The notes under the pieces were generated by a model. That model searched no databases. It was given only the letters and a program-made list of their open reading frames with translations, and was not told the DNA's origin. This document shows, one piece after another, positions 8,401-16,963 of a stretch of DNA of 64,000 bases (positions are counted from its first letter, which is position 1; the number at the start of each line of letters is the position of its first letter). The DNA is taken from the NCBI RefSeq assembly GCF_002080455.1, contig NZ_CP020555.1, positions 5,120,501 through 5,184,500 on the forward strand, read 5' to 3'. A program made the position numbers and the translations under genes. Source of the stretch: Streptomyces sp. Sge12. Its GTDB lineage: Bacteria > Actinomycetota > Actinomycetes > Streptomycetales > Streptomycetaceae.

Positions 8401-9651
8401 CTAGCGCCCGGTGGGGGTGTGGAGCAGCAGGTTCGGGGTGCCGGCCGGGAGGCCGGTGATCCGGTCGGGCACGGCGCTGTGCAGCAGTTCCCGGGACACC
8501 TGCGCCGGCGTGCGCACCGTACCGCGGGCCAGGACCAGGGCGGCGACGCCGGCCACGTGCGGGGCGGCCATCGAGGTGCCGGAGGCGCGGGCCGTGGCGG
8601 TGGCGGAGTCCTTCCAGGCCGAGGTGATGCCCACGCCGGGCGCCGACAGGTCCACGCAGCGGCCGTGGTTGGAGAACCGTGCCCGCCGGTCCCCGGCATC
8701 GGTCGCGCCGACCGTGATGGCCAGGGGGACGGCGGCCGGTGAGCCGGAACAGGCGTCCCGGCCGTCGTTCCCGGCGGCCACGGTGAAGGTGATCCCGGAG
8801 GCGACGGCCCGGTTCACCGCCGCGTCGAGCGCGTGGCTGCGGGTGCCGCCGATGCTCATGTTGGCCACGGCCGGGGTGGCAGGAGCCCTGCGGGCGTCCT
8901 TCACCACCCAGTCCAGACCCTTCAGCATGGCCGAAAGGGCGGCGGAGCCGCGGCAGTCGGCCACCTTCACACCGACGAGCGAGACCCCCTTGGCGACCCC
9001 GTACGTCTGCCCGCCCACGGTCGCCGCGACGTGCGTGCCGTGGCCGTTGCAGTCACGGGAACTGCCGAGGAACACCGCGTTGTAGCCGTTGCGCGCGCGG
9101 CCGCCGAACTCCGTGTGCCCGGTGTTGATCCCGGTGTCGATGACGTAGACGGTGACGCCCTCGGCCCTGGTGGGGTACGTGTACGAGCCGTCGAGCGGGA
9201 GTTCGCGCTGGTCGAGCCGGTCCAGGGACCAGGGCGCGGGCGACTGCGGCCGGGTCTGCGGCGCGTCGGTGTCGGTGGTGTCGAGGGTGTGGAACTCCGC
9301 GTCCGGCTCCACCGAGGCCACCCGCGGGTCGGCGGCCAGAGCGGCGGCGCGGGCGGCCGTCGTGCGTACGGCGAAGCCGTTCAGGGCGGCCTCGTAGACG
9401 GGCCCGACCTCGTCCCCGGCGTCCGCGGCGTCGGCGGCCAGGGCGCGGGTCGGGGCGCGGGAGGTGGTGTCCTTGAGGACGACGACGTAAGGGGCGGTGG
9501 CGCCGGGGTCGGGAGCCGGCGGGGATCCGGTGACGGTGGCGGCGAGCAGGGCGGCGGCGGGGAGGAGCGCGGCGAATGCGGTTGCGGTCATGCGGCCGAT
9601 GCTCTGCGAGCGGCGGTGCGGGCGCGCGGAGGGTGCGCCGAGTGGGCGCAC
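8401..9651 (-). CDS. Secreted S8 subtilisin-like serine protease
   Basis: The 416-residue protein has a signal region (hydrophobic residues 21-42 after RPHRRSQSIGR) and an I9-type propeptide (about 54-124, YVVVLKD to VEPDAEF). A complete S8 catalytic domain follows: Asp172 in VIDTGIN, His204 in NGHGTHVAA, Asn295 in AAGND and Ser360 in SGTSMAAPH. This resembles proteinase K-like enzymes of actinomycetes. The GTG at 9651 is preferred because it supplies a basic n-region; ATG 9591 would leave the signal without positive charge. Neither has an obvious ribosome site. The gene ends the stretch below the Ser/Thr kinase, and two 26-bp direct repeats lie just upstream of it. Confidence 0.9.
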   Translation of the reverse strand: MRPLGAPSARPHRRSQSIGRMTATAFAALLPAAALLAATVTGSPPAPDPGATAPYVVVLKDTTSRAPTRALAADAADAGDEVGPVYEAALNGFAVRTTAARAAALAADPRVASVEPDAEFHTLDTTDTDAPQTRPQSPAPWSLDRLDQRELPLDGSYTYPTRAEGVTVYVIDTGINTGHTEFGGRARNGYNAVFLGSSRDCNGHGTHVAATVGGQTYGVAKGVSLVGVKVADCRGSAALSAMLKGLDWVVKDARRAPATPAVANMSIGGTRSHALDAAVNRAVASGITFTVAAGNDGRDACSGSPAAVPLAITVGATDAGDRRARFSNHGRCVDLSAPGVGITSAWKDSATATARASGTSMAAPHVAGVAALVLARGTVRTPAQVSRELLHSAVPDRITGLPAGTPNLLLHTPTGR

Positions 9652-9662
9652 GACACGCCGCC

Positions 9663-9720
9663 GTCCGGGCGGATCCGCGCCCGCTGTCGTCCGGGCGGAT
9701 CCGCGCCCGCTGCCGTCCGG
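9663..9720. repeat. 26-bp tandem repeat upstream of subtilase
   Basis: Two copies of a 26-bp unit (9663-9688 and 9689-9714, differing at one base, beginning gtccgggcggatccgcgccc) are followed by a partial third copy. They fill the short gap between the kinase stop and the protease start, so they may be tandem protein-binding sites. Confidence 0.7.
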
Positions 9721-9747
9721 CCGTCGCCGCGCTGGTGCCCCGCTCCG

Positions 9748-11499
9748 TCAGCCCGCGCGCCAGACCGTCATGTCGGCCGACACGCTGGGCGGCAGCTCGG
9801 ACGGATCCGAGGTCGACTTGATGGTGATCACGAACAGCGCGATGTCCCCCGACGGGTGCTTGATGCAGAACTCGCTCCCGGCCGCCGCCAGGGCCAGCGG
9901 CCGGCTCTTCTCGGTGGCGGTCTTGAGGGCGGTCAGGCAGGAGTCGAGGGAGCCGTTCGGCTTGCCCCGCAGCATGGTGATCACACTGGTGCTGCTCGCC
10001 AGCGAACAGTCGTAGTCTCCGCATTCCAGGCGGAGGTCCCCCACGCGGTCGGCGTGCTGGACCGGCTCCTGGATCCCGATCGAGTTGTCCTCCTCAAGGC
10101 GCAGCATGGGATAGGGAATCGCCCTCGGCGGGCCACTCGGGCTCGGGTTCGGATTCGCGCTCGGGCTTGCACCCGGGCTCGGTGTGGACGCGGCGGCTCC
10201 CGGGGCCGGGTTGCCGCTCGCCGCCCGGGCAGCCCCGGACGGGGTGCCCCCGGTCGTCGGGGAGTGCGCGGCGTCGCGCACGCGGTCCGCCGCCGCTTCG
10301 ATGACCAACCAGCCCGAGCCCAGCATCAAGGTGACCGTCAGCACGGACGTGGCCGTGACCAGTGTGTTGCGCCACCGGCGCCTGCGCCGTTGCTCCGGGG
10401 TTTCCGGAGCCTTCTGCGGTGGCTGCCACACCTGGCGCATCGTGTCCGGGGAGAGGGGCGGCCGGGGCGGGGCGGCGGGTGCTCGGCCGGGCGTCCAGGG
10501 AAGACCCGGCGCGGGCGACGGGGCGGGGGACGGGGTCGGGGCCGGCTCTTCCGGTCCGGCTCCCGGGCCCGGCTCCGGCTCCGGCTCCGGCTCCGGAACC
10601 GGTGCCGGGACGGCCGGTTCGGGCCCGGTCACCTCCCGCCAGAGGGCCGGGCCACTGTCCGCGTCGACGTCCTCGCCCATCAGTTGCCGGCACGACGCCA
10701 CGATCTCCGCGGGCGTGGCCCGCTCCCGCGGATCGGCGGCCAGGCACCGGGCGATCAGCGGGCGCAGCTCCTGCGGCAGCCGGGTCAGGTCGGGCTCGGA
10801 GTGCACGATCCGGTAGAGCACCAACGCGGAGGGGCCAGTGCCGTAGAGCGGCTCGCCCAGTGCGGCGAACGCGGCCGTCTGCCCCAGCGCGAACACGTCG
10901 GCTGCCGCCGTGACCTCACCCGCCGACGCCTGCTCGGGAGCCATGTACTGGGGCGTGCCGATGGTGGCGCCCGTCGTGGTGTGCGCGGTGGTGTCGGAGG
11001 CCAGCGAGATACCGAAGTCGATGACACGGGGCCCGTCGGCGGCCAGGAGTACGTTCGACGGCTTCATGTCCCGGTGCACGATGCCCGCGGCGTGGATGGC
11101 CTGCAAGGCCTCGGCCACCCCCGCCATCAGCCACAGCACGGCGGGCACGGGCAGCGGCCCGCGCCGCGTCACGGCCTGCGACAGCGACGGCCCGGGCACG
11201 TACAGGGTGGCCAGCCAGGGCGGCGTCCCGTCAGCGTCGGCATCGATCAGCTCGGCGGTGTACGCGCCCCGGACCCGCCGGGCGGCCTCCACCTCGCGGC
11301 GGAACCGCCTCCGGAACGACGGGTCCTCCGCCAGTTCCGGCCGCACCACCTTGATGGCCACCGGCCGGCCGCCCTGGGTGTGCGACAGATAGACGCGGCC
11401 CATGCCGCCCGCGCCGAGCCGGGCCGCGATGCGATAACCGGCCACGGCGGACGGGTCGTCCGCCCGCAATGGCTCGAACACCTCGGTCGCGCTGCTCAT
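9748..11499 (-). CDS. Transmembrane Ser/Thr protein kinase (PASTA-less)
   Basis: The 583-residue protein has a complete Hanks-type kinase domain: glycine loop GAGGMG near 29, Lys50 in AIKVV, VHRDMKPSNV with Asp144, DFG at 161-163, and the activation segment TIGTPQYMAPEQ. A Pro/Glu/Ala-rich juxtamembrane linker leads to RRRRR and a single membrane helix near 382-404. The outer domain follows a Ser/Pro/Ala stretch and contains Cys residues (ECGDYDCS, DSCLTAL, EFCIKH) likely to form disulfides; it has no PASTA repeats. ATG 11499 has GGGGGAGGG upstream. The subtilase gene follows 96 bases away. The ligand and substrates are unknown. Confidence 0.9.
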   Translation of the reverse strand: MSSATEVFEPLRADDPSAVAGYRIAARLGAGGMGRVYLSHTQGGRPVAIKVVRPELAEDPSFRRRFRREVEAARRVRGAYTAELIDADADGTPPWLATLYVPGPSLSQAVTRRGPLPVPAVLWLMAGVAEALQAIHAAGIVHRDMKPSNVLLAADGPRVIDFGISLASDTTAHTTTGATIGTPQYMAPEQASAGEVTAAADVFALGQTAAFAALGEPLYGTGPSALVLYRIVHSEPDLTRLPQELRPLIARCLAADPRERATPAEIVASCRQLMGEDVDADSGPALWREVTGPEPAVPAPVPEPEPEPEPGPGAGPEEPAPTPSPAPSPAPGLPWTPGRAPAAPPRPPLSPDTMRQVWQPPQKAPETPEQRRRRRWRNTLVTATSVLTVTLMLGSGWLVIEAAADRVRDAAHSPTTGGTPSGAARAASGNPAPGAAASTPSPGASPSANPNPSPSGPPRAIPYPMLRLEEDNSIGIQEPVQHADRVGDLRLECGDYDCSLASSTSVITMLRGKPNGSLDSCLTALKTATEKSRPLALAAAGSEFCIKHPSGDIALFVITIKSTSDPSELPPSVSADMTVWRAG

Positions 11500-11617
11500 C
11501 GCCCTCCCCCGATCCCCTGATCCCCGGATCGACCTACGGGTTGATCCGCGCCCACCCTAAGCTCCGGGCAGGGCCTGGAGGTTGCCGGGGATGCCGTGCG
11601 GGAAGGGGCCGTGCGGC

Positions 11618-12031
11618 CTACGGGGCGAGGGGCCAGCCGCGCATCGAGAAGACGCCCTCGTCGCGCGCGCCGGCCGAGGTGTAGGTGGCCAGGGCGGCCT
11701 CGTTGTCGGTGTCGACCCCCACCCACATCCCGTAACAGCCGCGCGCTTTCGCCTCCTCGGCCAGGGCCAGGGTCAGATCGCGGCCGATGCCGCGGCGCCG
11801 GTACCCCTCGTCCACGGAGAGCTCGTACAGGCACATCTCGGTGCCCTTGTCGGGGTGGCTCATCTCGATGCCGGAGACCATCCCGGCGGGCACGCCGTCG
11901 ACGTAGGCGATGAACATCACGTGCCCCGGAGCGGAGAGGAACCGCTCGGACCACTCCGTGCGGGCGGGCCCGTCGAAGAGGGATTCGGCGGCCGAGAGCT
12001 CGGCGGCGGTGTGGGCCCGGCGGATGTCCAT
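11618..12031 (-). CDS. GNAT-family N-acetyltransferase
   Basis: The 137-residue protein has the GNAT core: beta-strand HVMFIAYVDGVPAGMVSG, then YELSVDEGYRRRGIGRDL (the R-R-x-G-x-G acetyl-CoA motif A) and GVDTDNEAALATY (motif B). The order and size resemble AAC(3)-I-like acetyltransferases, but the acceptor cannot be inferred and no resistance role should be assumed. ATG 12031 is chosen; GTG 12040 is close by and also possible. Neither has a clear ribosome binding site. It stands alone between the kinase gene and a divergent hydrolase. Confidence 0.8.
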   Translation of the reverse strand: MDIRRAHTAAELSAAESLFDGPARTEWSERFLSAPGHVMFIAYVDGVPAGMVSGIEMSHPDKGTEMCLYELSVDEGYRRRGIGRDLTLALAEEAKARGCYGMWVGVDTDNEAALATYTSAGARDEGVFSMRGWPLAP

Positions 12032-12164
12032 GGCGGTCACGATAGTGCGCACATGACGAATGGTCAGGCGATATACGGCCCGGCGTGGCGGCGGCGAAAG
12101 CCCCGGCCGGCGCACCCCTTAGCCTGTTCCGGCCGTCAAGGGCCAAGACGCGAGGGGGAGCATC

Positions 12165-12935
12165 GTGAGGAACGCCGTGGTCACGCCGGAGGGCGACCGG
12201 ATCCGCTGGGTCGAGCTGCCGGGGGAGGAGCCGGCCCGGGTCTATGTGCACGGGCTGGGGGCCACCTCGCCCGCCTACTTCACGGCGAGCGCCACGCATC
12301 CGCGGCTGGCGGGGCGGCGTTCGCTGCTGGTCGATCTGCTCGGCCACGGACACAGCGACCGCCCCGAGGGGTTCTCCTACACCCTCGAAGCACACGCCGA
12401 CGCGCTGGCCGCCGCCCTCACGGAGGCCGGTGCGAAGGGCGCCGAGCTGATCGCCCACAGCATGGGCGGGGCCGTCGCCATCGTGCTCGCCCACCGGCAC
12501 CCCCACCTGGTGTCCCGGCTGGTGCTCGTCGACGCGAACCTGGACCCGCAGCAGCCCGTGCCCGTCATGCCCGGGAGCAGTGGGATCGCCTCCTACACGG
12601 AGGAGGAGTTCCTGGGCGGGGGCTGGGCCGAGGTGCGGGACCGGGTCGGCGCGCACTGGTGGGCCACCATGCGGCTCACCGGCCGAACCGCCCTGTACCG
12701 CACCGCCGTCCACCTGGTCGCGGGGACCACTCCCACCATGCGCGAGCTGCTGCTGGAGTCGAACATCCCGCGCACCTACCTGCTGCCGGAGGCGGACGGC
12801 CCGCTGGCGGGCACCGAAGCCCTGGAGGCCTCGGGCGTGGCCGTGGTGTCCGTCCCCGACTGCGGGCACAACATCATGCTCGACAACCCGGAAGGCTTCG
12901 CCCGGGCCACCGCGGCGGCGCTGGCCCGCGACTGA
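12165..12935 (+). CDS. Alpha/beta-hydrolase
   Basis: This is a compact 256-residue alpha/beta-hydrolase. VHGLGATSP forms the oxyanion turn, AHSMGGAVA carries the nucleophile Ser near residue 102, and VPDCGHNIMLDNPEGF has the catalytic His. GHGHSDRP near 66 is typical of esterases and lactonases of this fold. It has no signal peptide, so it is cytoplasmic. GTG 12165 has GGGGGAG five bases upstream. It is monocistronic, divergent from the acetyltransferase gene and converging on a small secreted-protein gene. Its substrate is not predictable. Confidence 0.85.
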   Translation: MRNAVVTPEGDRIRWVELPGEEPARVYVHGLGATSPAYFTASATHPRLAGRRSLLVDLLGHGHSDRPEGFSYTLEAHADALAAALTEAGAKGAELIAHSMGGAVAIVLAHRHPHLVSRLVLVDANLDPQQPVPVMPGSSGIASYTEEEFLGGGWAEVRDRVGAHWWATMRLTGRTALYRTAVHLVAGTTPTMRELLLESNIPRTYLLPEADGPLAGTEALEASGVAVVSVPDCGHNIMLDNPEGFARATAAALARD

Positions 12936-13013
12936 GCACTACCGGGAGCCGGAACCAACCGCCCGGACGCCATCCCTGACGCCATCCCGGACGCCCGTCC
13001 GACCGCCGGGTGG

Positions 13014-13526
13014 TCAGCCGTGGGCGCGGAGCGCGGGGGCGCCGTCCCGGGGGCCGGTGCCCGGGGTGCCGTCCGTCCAGGCGTAGACCTGCTTGCCGCG
13101 CACCACGACCTGGTACTGGTGGGCGCCCCGGCACTCGGAGCGGCCCCCGTCCCGCAGGGTGCCGCCCGGCCACCACTTGGCGTGCAGCTCCGGGGCGCCG
13201 ACGGGCTTCGGCGTGGTCGCGCCGCACTGGGGGCCGTCCAGCGGGGTCGCGCCGAGGGTGAACCGGATCATCCGGGCCTCGCCGGTCGTGTGTATTCGTA
13301 TGCGGACGTCGGTGGCGTCCTTGGGTATCCAGGACGGCAGGGCGAACGGCGCCTTCTCACGCTTGGGGGCATCGGCCGCGCTCGCGAAGCGCTTGCCCGC
13401 CTCCTTGTACACCTTGTTGTCGATCGTGTCGGTCACGGGATTCGGCGGCAGGTTGGGCAGCGCGACGGCGGCGGTGGCGAGCACTCCCACGGTGGCTGCG
13501 GCGATGACGAGCGGGCGGCGGTTCAT
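13014..13526 (-). CDS. Small exported hypothetical protein
   Basis: I do not recognise a family. The 170-residue protein begins NRRPLVIAAATVGVLATAAVAL, an uncleaved or cleaved signal segment, and the remainder is predicted outside the membrane. It contains IRIHTTGEARMIRFTLGATP, two Cys (QCGATT and SECRG) that could pair, and several Trp residues (PSWIP, KWWPGG, YAWTDG), suggesting a small beta-rich domain. ATG 13526 has GGAAAG close upstream. Its 3' end converges on the hydrolase, with short GC-rich direct repeats (gacgccatccc) between the two. Confidence 0.65.
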   Translation of the reverse strand: MNRRPLVIAAATVGVLATAAVALPNLPPNPVTDTIDNKVYKEAGKRFASAADAPKREKAPFALPSWIPKDATDVRIRIHTTGEARMIRFTLGATPLDGPQCGATTPKPVGAPELHAKWWPGGTLRDGGRSECRGAHQYQVVVRGKQVYAWTDGTPGTGPRDGAPALRAHG

Positions 13527-13792
13527 GCTTTCCAGTCTCGGCGGGCGGGCCCCGCAGCGCGTCCCTCCTCAGGACGAAACGAAAGTGCGCCGGAGGTCCC
13601 ATACGGACTCATACCTGGGAGGGTGTCGGTTTCGGCCGGGGCGAGCCGCGGTGGCCGAAGTGCGGTGACGGCGCGCGGCGAACGAAATGCGGCGGCCGGC
13701 GCGCAGCGAACGAAGCGCAGTAACCGCAGGCTGCCCGGAGCAGTTGGCCGAGGTGTGACCCGTCCGCCCCCGCCCAGGCACCGAGGAACCCC

Positions 13793-14257
13793 ATGCGCCG
13801 TCGCCGCCTCGTCCCCGCTCTCGCCACCGCCACCGCCACCGCGCTGCTCGCCCTTGCCCCGGCCGCCTGGGCCGCACCGCAGGTCCCGGCCGACAAGCCG
13901 CAGGTGCTGAGCCGCTGGACGCAGACCGGCGCCGCCAGCTACCACGCGTGGGCCGAGGCGCGCGAGCACCGGGCGGCCTGGGCCGCGTACGCCTTCGACT
14001 GGTCGACGGACCAGTGCACCTCGTCCCCCGACAACCCCTTCGGCTTCCCCTTCGCGGACGCCTGCGCGCGCCACGACTTCGGCTACCGCAACCACCGTGC
14101 GGCAGGGCTGTTTCCGGCCGCCAAGGAACGGCTGGACCTGGCGTTCCACGCGGACCTGAAGCGGGTCTGCGCACGCTACTCGGGCAGCCGCAGGATCTCG
14201 TGCGAGGGCACCGCACTGACCTACTACCAAGCGGTGCGGCTGCTCGGAATTTCCTAG
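13793..14257 (+). CDS. Secreted prokaryotic phospholipase A2
   Basis: The 154-residue protein has a Sec signal (MRRRR, hydrophobic stretch, cleavage near AWA-AP). The mature part of about 125 residues matches the secreted phospholipase A2 of Streptomyces violaceoruber type. It carries DACARHDFGYRNH with the catalytic His94 and Asp95, a WSTDQCTSSPDNPFGF calcium-site region, and four Cys able to form two disulfides. Such enzymes release the sn-2 fatty acid from phospholipids in a calcium-dependent reaction. ATG 13793 follows GAGGA. The gap upstream (13527-13792) is shared with the divergent exported protein and contains paired gcgaacgaa direct repeats near 13677 and 13706. Confidence 0.92.
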   Translation: MRRRRLVPALATATATALLALAPAAWAAPQVPADKPQVLSRWTQTGAASYHAWAEAREHRAAWAAYAFDWSTDQCTSSPDNPFGFPFADACARHDFGYRNHRAAGLFPAAKERLDLAFHADLKRVCARYSGSRRISCEGTALTYYQAVRLLGIS

Positions 14258-14281
14258 GGGGTCGGCAGGACCCGCTCAGCC

Positions 14282-15496
14282 TCAGCAGCACAGGACCGGG
14301 ACGTGCTGGACCATGTTGTTGCCGAAGCCGCCCCGGTTCCACGGCTGTTCGAGCGGCTGCGTACGGCCCTCGGTGTCGGTGGCGCGGACGGTCAGCGTGT
14401 GGCGGCCCGGTGCGGCCCGCCAGACACAGGACCAGGCCTGCCACGCCCACCGGTGCGCCTGCGGCGCGACCTCGGCCCGGGCCCAGGAGCGGCCCCCGTC
14501 GGCGCTCACCTCCACCCGGGCCACGGCCCCGTGGCCGGACCAGGCCCGCCCCTCCAGCGGTACCGGGCCCGGGTGCACGACGCGGGTGCGGGTCATGAAG
14601 TCGGGGAAGCCCGGCGGGACCATCAGGGCGCGCGGCGCGATCCGGGTGACCGGCTCGCCCGGGTCGTCGGGATCGTCGACGGAGCGCCGGTACCGGTAGG
14701 CCACGGTCTGCTGGAAACCGGTGAACGGCGCGTCGACGAGGGTGATCTCGCGCAGCCATTTCACGTGTGCCATGCCGTACCAGCCGGGGACGACCAGCCG
14801 CAGCGGGAACCCGTGCTGCGGGGGCAGGGGCGCGCCGTTCATGGCGTACGCGATCAGCACTTCCGGATCCTGCCCGGTGGCGTCCGCCACCGGCAGACTG
14901 CGCCGGTAGTCCTGCTCGACGCCGCGTTCGATCCCGTGATCGGCGCCGGTGAACACGGCCTCGACGGCGTCCGGCCGCACTCCGGCCCCGGCGAGTACGA
15001 CACGCAGCGGGACACCCGTCCAGTCGGCGGTGCCCACCGCCTCGACCAGCCACGGCTGGCTGACCGGCCGGGGGGTGAGCCGGGCCCGGCCGTTGCCCGC
15101 GCACTCCATCGTGACGCGGTGGGTGACCGCCGGGAGGGCGCGCAGGGCGGCCAGGTCCAGCGCCAGCGGCGTACGGACCCGGCCGCCGACGGAGAGGGAC
15201 CAGCGGGCGGCGTCGGCGGCGGGTATGTCGTAGTGGACCAGGACGTAGTGGAGGCCGGGCGGTGTGACCTCGTAGCGCAGGGCTTCCAGGGGAAGTCCGT
15301 GGTTGCGGGCCGCGAGCGCCAGCTCCTCGGGGCTGATGTCCTCATCGGGCGCCGCGATGCGGCCCGGGGCGCTGACCTCCCGCACCTGCTCCCGTACCTG
15401 CTCGCGCACCTGCTCCGGTACCGGCTCCCGCAGCGGCTCCCGTTCCTGCTCCCGGGACGGGACCTGCACAGGCGCCTGATCCCTCGCCTGCTCCAT
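14282..15496 (-). CDS. Sulfite-oxidase-family molybdopterin oxidoreductase
   Basis: The 404-residue protein has a sulfite oxidase/YedY-type Mo-cofactor domain. The Cys that binds molybdenum is in MECAGNGR (Cys132). GTADWTGVPL, GADHG and PQHGFPLRLVVPGWYGMAHVKWL are the other cofactor-site signatures. The C-terminal third (PGFPDFMTRTR to FGNNMVQHV) is the Ig-like dimerisation domain. It lacks a heme domain and a twin-Arg signal, so it is probably cytoplasmic and its electron acceptor is unknown. The first 45 residues contain charged imperfect repeats (REQ, REP, REQV). ATG 15496 has GAGGAG almost touching it, so a start a few codons in is possible. Confidence 0.88.
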   Translation of the reverse strand: MEQARDQAPVQVPSREQEREPLREPVPEQVREQVREQVREVSAPGRIAAPDEDISPEELALAARNHGLPLEALRYEVTPPGLHYVLVHYDIPAADAARWSLSVGGRVRTPLALDLAALRALPAVTHRVTMECAGNGRARLTPRPVSQPWLVEAVGTADWTGVPLRVVLAGAGVRPDAVEAVFTGADHGIERGVEQDYRRSLPVADATGQDPEVLIAYAMNGAPLPPQHGFPLRLVVPGWYGMAHVKWLREITLVDAPFTGFQQTVAYRYRRSVDDPDDPGEPVTRIAPRALMVPPGFPDFMTRTRVVHPGPVPLEGRAWSGHGAVARVEVSADGGRSWARAEVAPQAHRWAWQAWSCVWRAAPGRHTLTVRATDTEGRTQPLEQPWNRGGFGNNMVQHVPVLCC

Positions 15497-15546
15497 CTCC
15501 TCATGGTCGCGCGCCGCACCGCTGCCGCGCCACCGCTACGCCCCCA

Positions 15547-15595
15547 CTGGTCACTGGTCACTGGTCACGGGGCGCGCGTCACCGGTCACCGGTCA
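15547..15595. repeat. Heptamer iterons ctggtca/ccggtca
   Basis: Five copies of a 7-mer lie within 50 bases: ctggtca at 15547, 15554 and 15561, and ccggtca at 15582 and 15589. They sit upstream of the Mo-oxidoreductase start and run to the stop codon of the next gene. Confidence 0.6.
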
Positions 15596-16876
15596 TGGGT
15601 CACGCGTCAGGTGGCCGGTGAACCAGTCGCGGGCCAGGCGGGCCACCTCCTCCAGCGCGCCCGGCTCGTCGAAGAGGTGCGTGGCCCCCGGAACGACCTC
15701 GAGCCGGTTCTCGCAGCGCAGCTCGCGCTGGGCTTGTCGGTTGAGGTCGAGGACCGTCGTGTCCCGGCCGCCCACGATCAGCAGCGTGGGGGCCCGTACG
15801 GCGGCGAGCCGCGGGCCGGCGAGGTCGGGGCGGCCGCCGCGGGACACCACGGCGCCGACGTCCGGGTCCGCGGCCGCGGCCCACAGCGCCGCGGCGGCTC
15901 CGGTGCTCGCCCCGAACCAGCCGACCGGCACGGACACCCGGCCGCGCACCCAGGCGGTGGCGTCCGCGAGCCGCCCGGCCAGCGTCTCGATGTCGAAGAC
16001 ATGGCCCCGGCCGGCCCCCTCGGCGGGCGTGAGCAGGTCGAGGAGCAGCGTCCCGAGGCCCGCCCGGTTGAGGTCCGCCGCCACCGACCGGTTGCGCGGG
16101 CTGTGGCGGCTGCTGCCGGAGCCGTGGGCGAACACCACGACCGCCCCGGCGCCCTCCGGCAGGGCGAGGTCCCCGGGCAGGGTGAGGCCGCCGGCGTCCA
16201 CCTCGACCGCCGCGGCCCGGACGGACGTGCGGGCGCCGGGATCGGCCGCCGCCCGCGCCAGCAGGAAGACGACCTCCTCGTCGGAGGTCTGGGAGAAGTC
16301 CTGGTACCACTCGCCGACGGCGCGGAAGGCATGCGGTGTGGAGAGGCACACGACCTCGTCGGCGGCGGATCCCAGCCGGGTGACCGCGTCCGGCGGCGCC
16401 ACCGGAACGGCCAGCACCACGTGCGCCGCGCCCTGCGCCCGGACGACCTCGCACGCGGCCGCGGCCGTGGCGCCGGTCGCGATCCCGTCGTCCACGACGA
16501 TCACGGTCCGGCCGTCGAGGGGCACCCGGGGCCGGTCCCCGCGGAACCGGCGGGCCTGCCGGGCGAGCTCCGCCTCCTCGGCGCGTTCGACCTCCGCGAG
16601 GTCCTCCGGGCGGAGCCGGCTGCTGCGGACGATGTCCTCGCTGATGACGCGTACGCCGCCCTCGCCGATGGCGCCGAAGCCCAGCTCACGGTGGTGGGGG
16701 ACTCCGAGCTTGCGTACGACGATCACATCGAGCGGGGCGCCGAGCGCGCGGGCCACCCGGTAGGCGACCGGGACGCCGCCGCGGGGCAGGCCCAGTACGA
16801 CGGGATCGTCCCCCGCCAGGTGCCTGAGCGCCTCGGCGAGCCGCTCGCCGGCATCCGCGCGATGGGTGAACAGCAC
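15593..16876 (-). CDS. Phosphoribosyltransferase-dienelactone hydrolase fusion
   Basis: The 427-residue protein joins two domains. Residues 1-210 are a type I phosphoribosyltransferase fold with GLPRGGVPVA and the PRPP loop VVDDGIATGATA. Residues 225-427 are an alpha/beta-hydrolase of dienelactone-hydrolase type, with FAHGSGSSRHSPRN, the nucleophile elbow WFGASTGAAAA and VPGATHLFDEPG carrying the His. Such fusions are known in mycobacteria and streptomycetes but their substrates are not established. GTG 16876 follows GGGGGTGAG. It is 87 bases downstream of the serine hydrolase gene on the same strand. The stop codon lies inside the heptamer iterons. Confidence 0.85.
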   Translation of the reverse strand: MLFTHRADAGERLAEALRHLAGDDPVVLGLPRGGVPVAYRVARALGAPLDVIVVRKLGVPHHRELGFGAIGEGGVRVISEDIVRSSRLRPEDLAEVERAEEAELARQARRFRGDRPRVPLDGRTVIVVDDGIATGATAAAACEVVRAQGAAHVVLAVPVAPPDAVTRLGSAADEVVCLSTPHAFRAVGEWYQDFSQTSDEEVVFLLARAAADPGARTSVRAAAVEVDAGGLTLPGDLALPEGAGAVVVFAHGSGSSRHSPRNRSVAADLNRAGLGTLLLDLLTPAEGAGRGHVFDIETLAGRLADATAWVRGRVSVPVGWFGASTGAAAALWAAAADPDVGAVVSRGGRPDLAGPRLAAVRAPTLLIVGGRDTTVLDLNRQAQRELRCENRLEVVPGATHLFDEPGALEEVARLARDWFTGHLTRDP

Positions 16877-16963
16877 GCTGGCTCACCCCCAAACCAGGGG
16901 AGACGGAAACCACGTACCCACCTCCTTCGACGCAACCGCATCCCCGGCCTTCCCGCAAGTCGG

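Noticed and set aside
11618-12031. Aminoglycoside acetyltransferase
   Set aside because: The fold resembles AAC(3)-I in length and order only. The GNAT motifs are generic and the substrate cannot be read from them.
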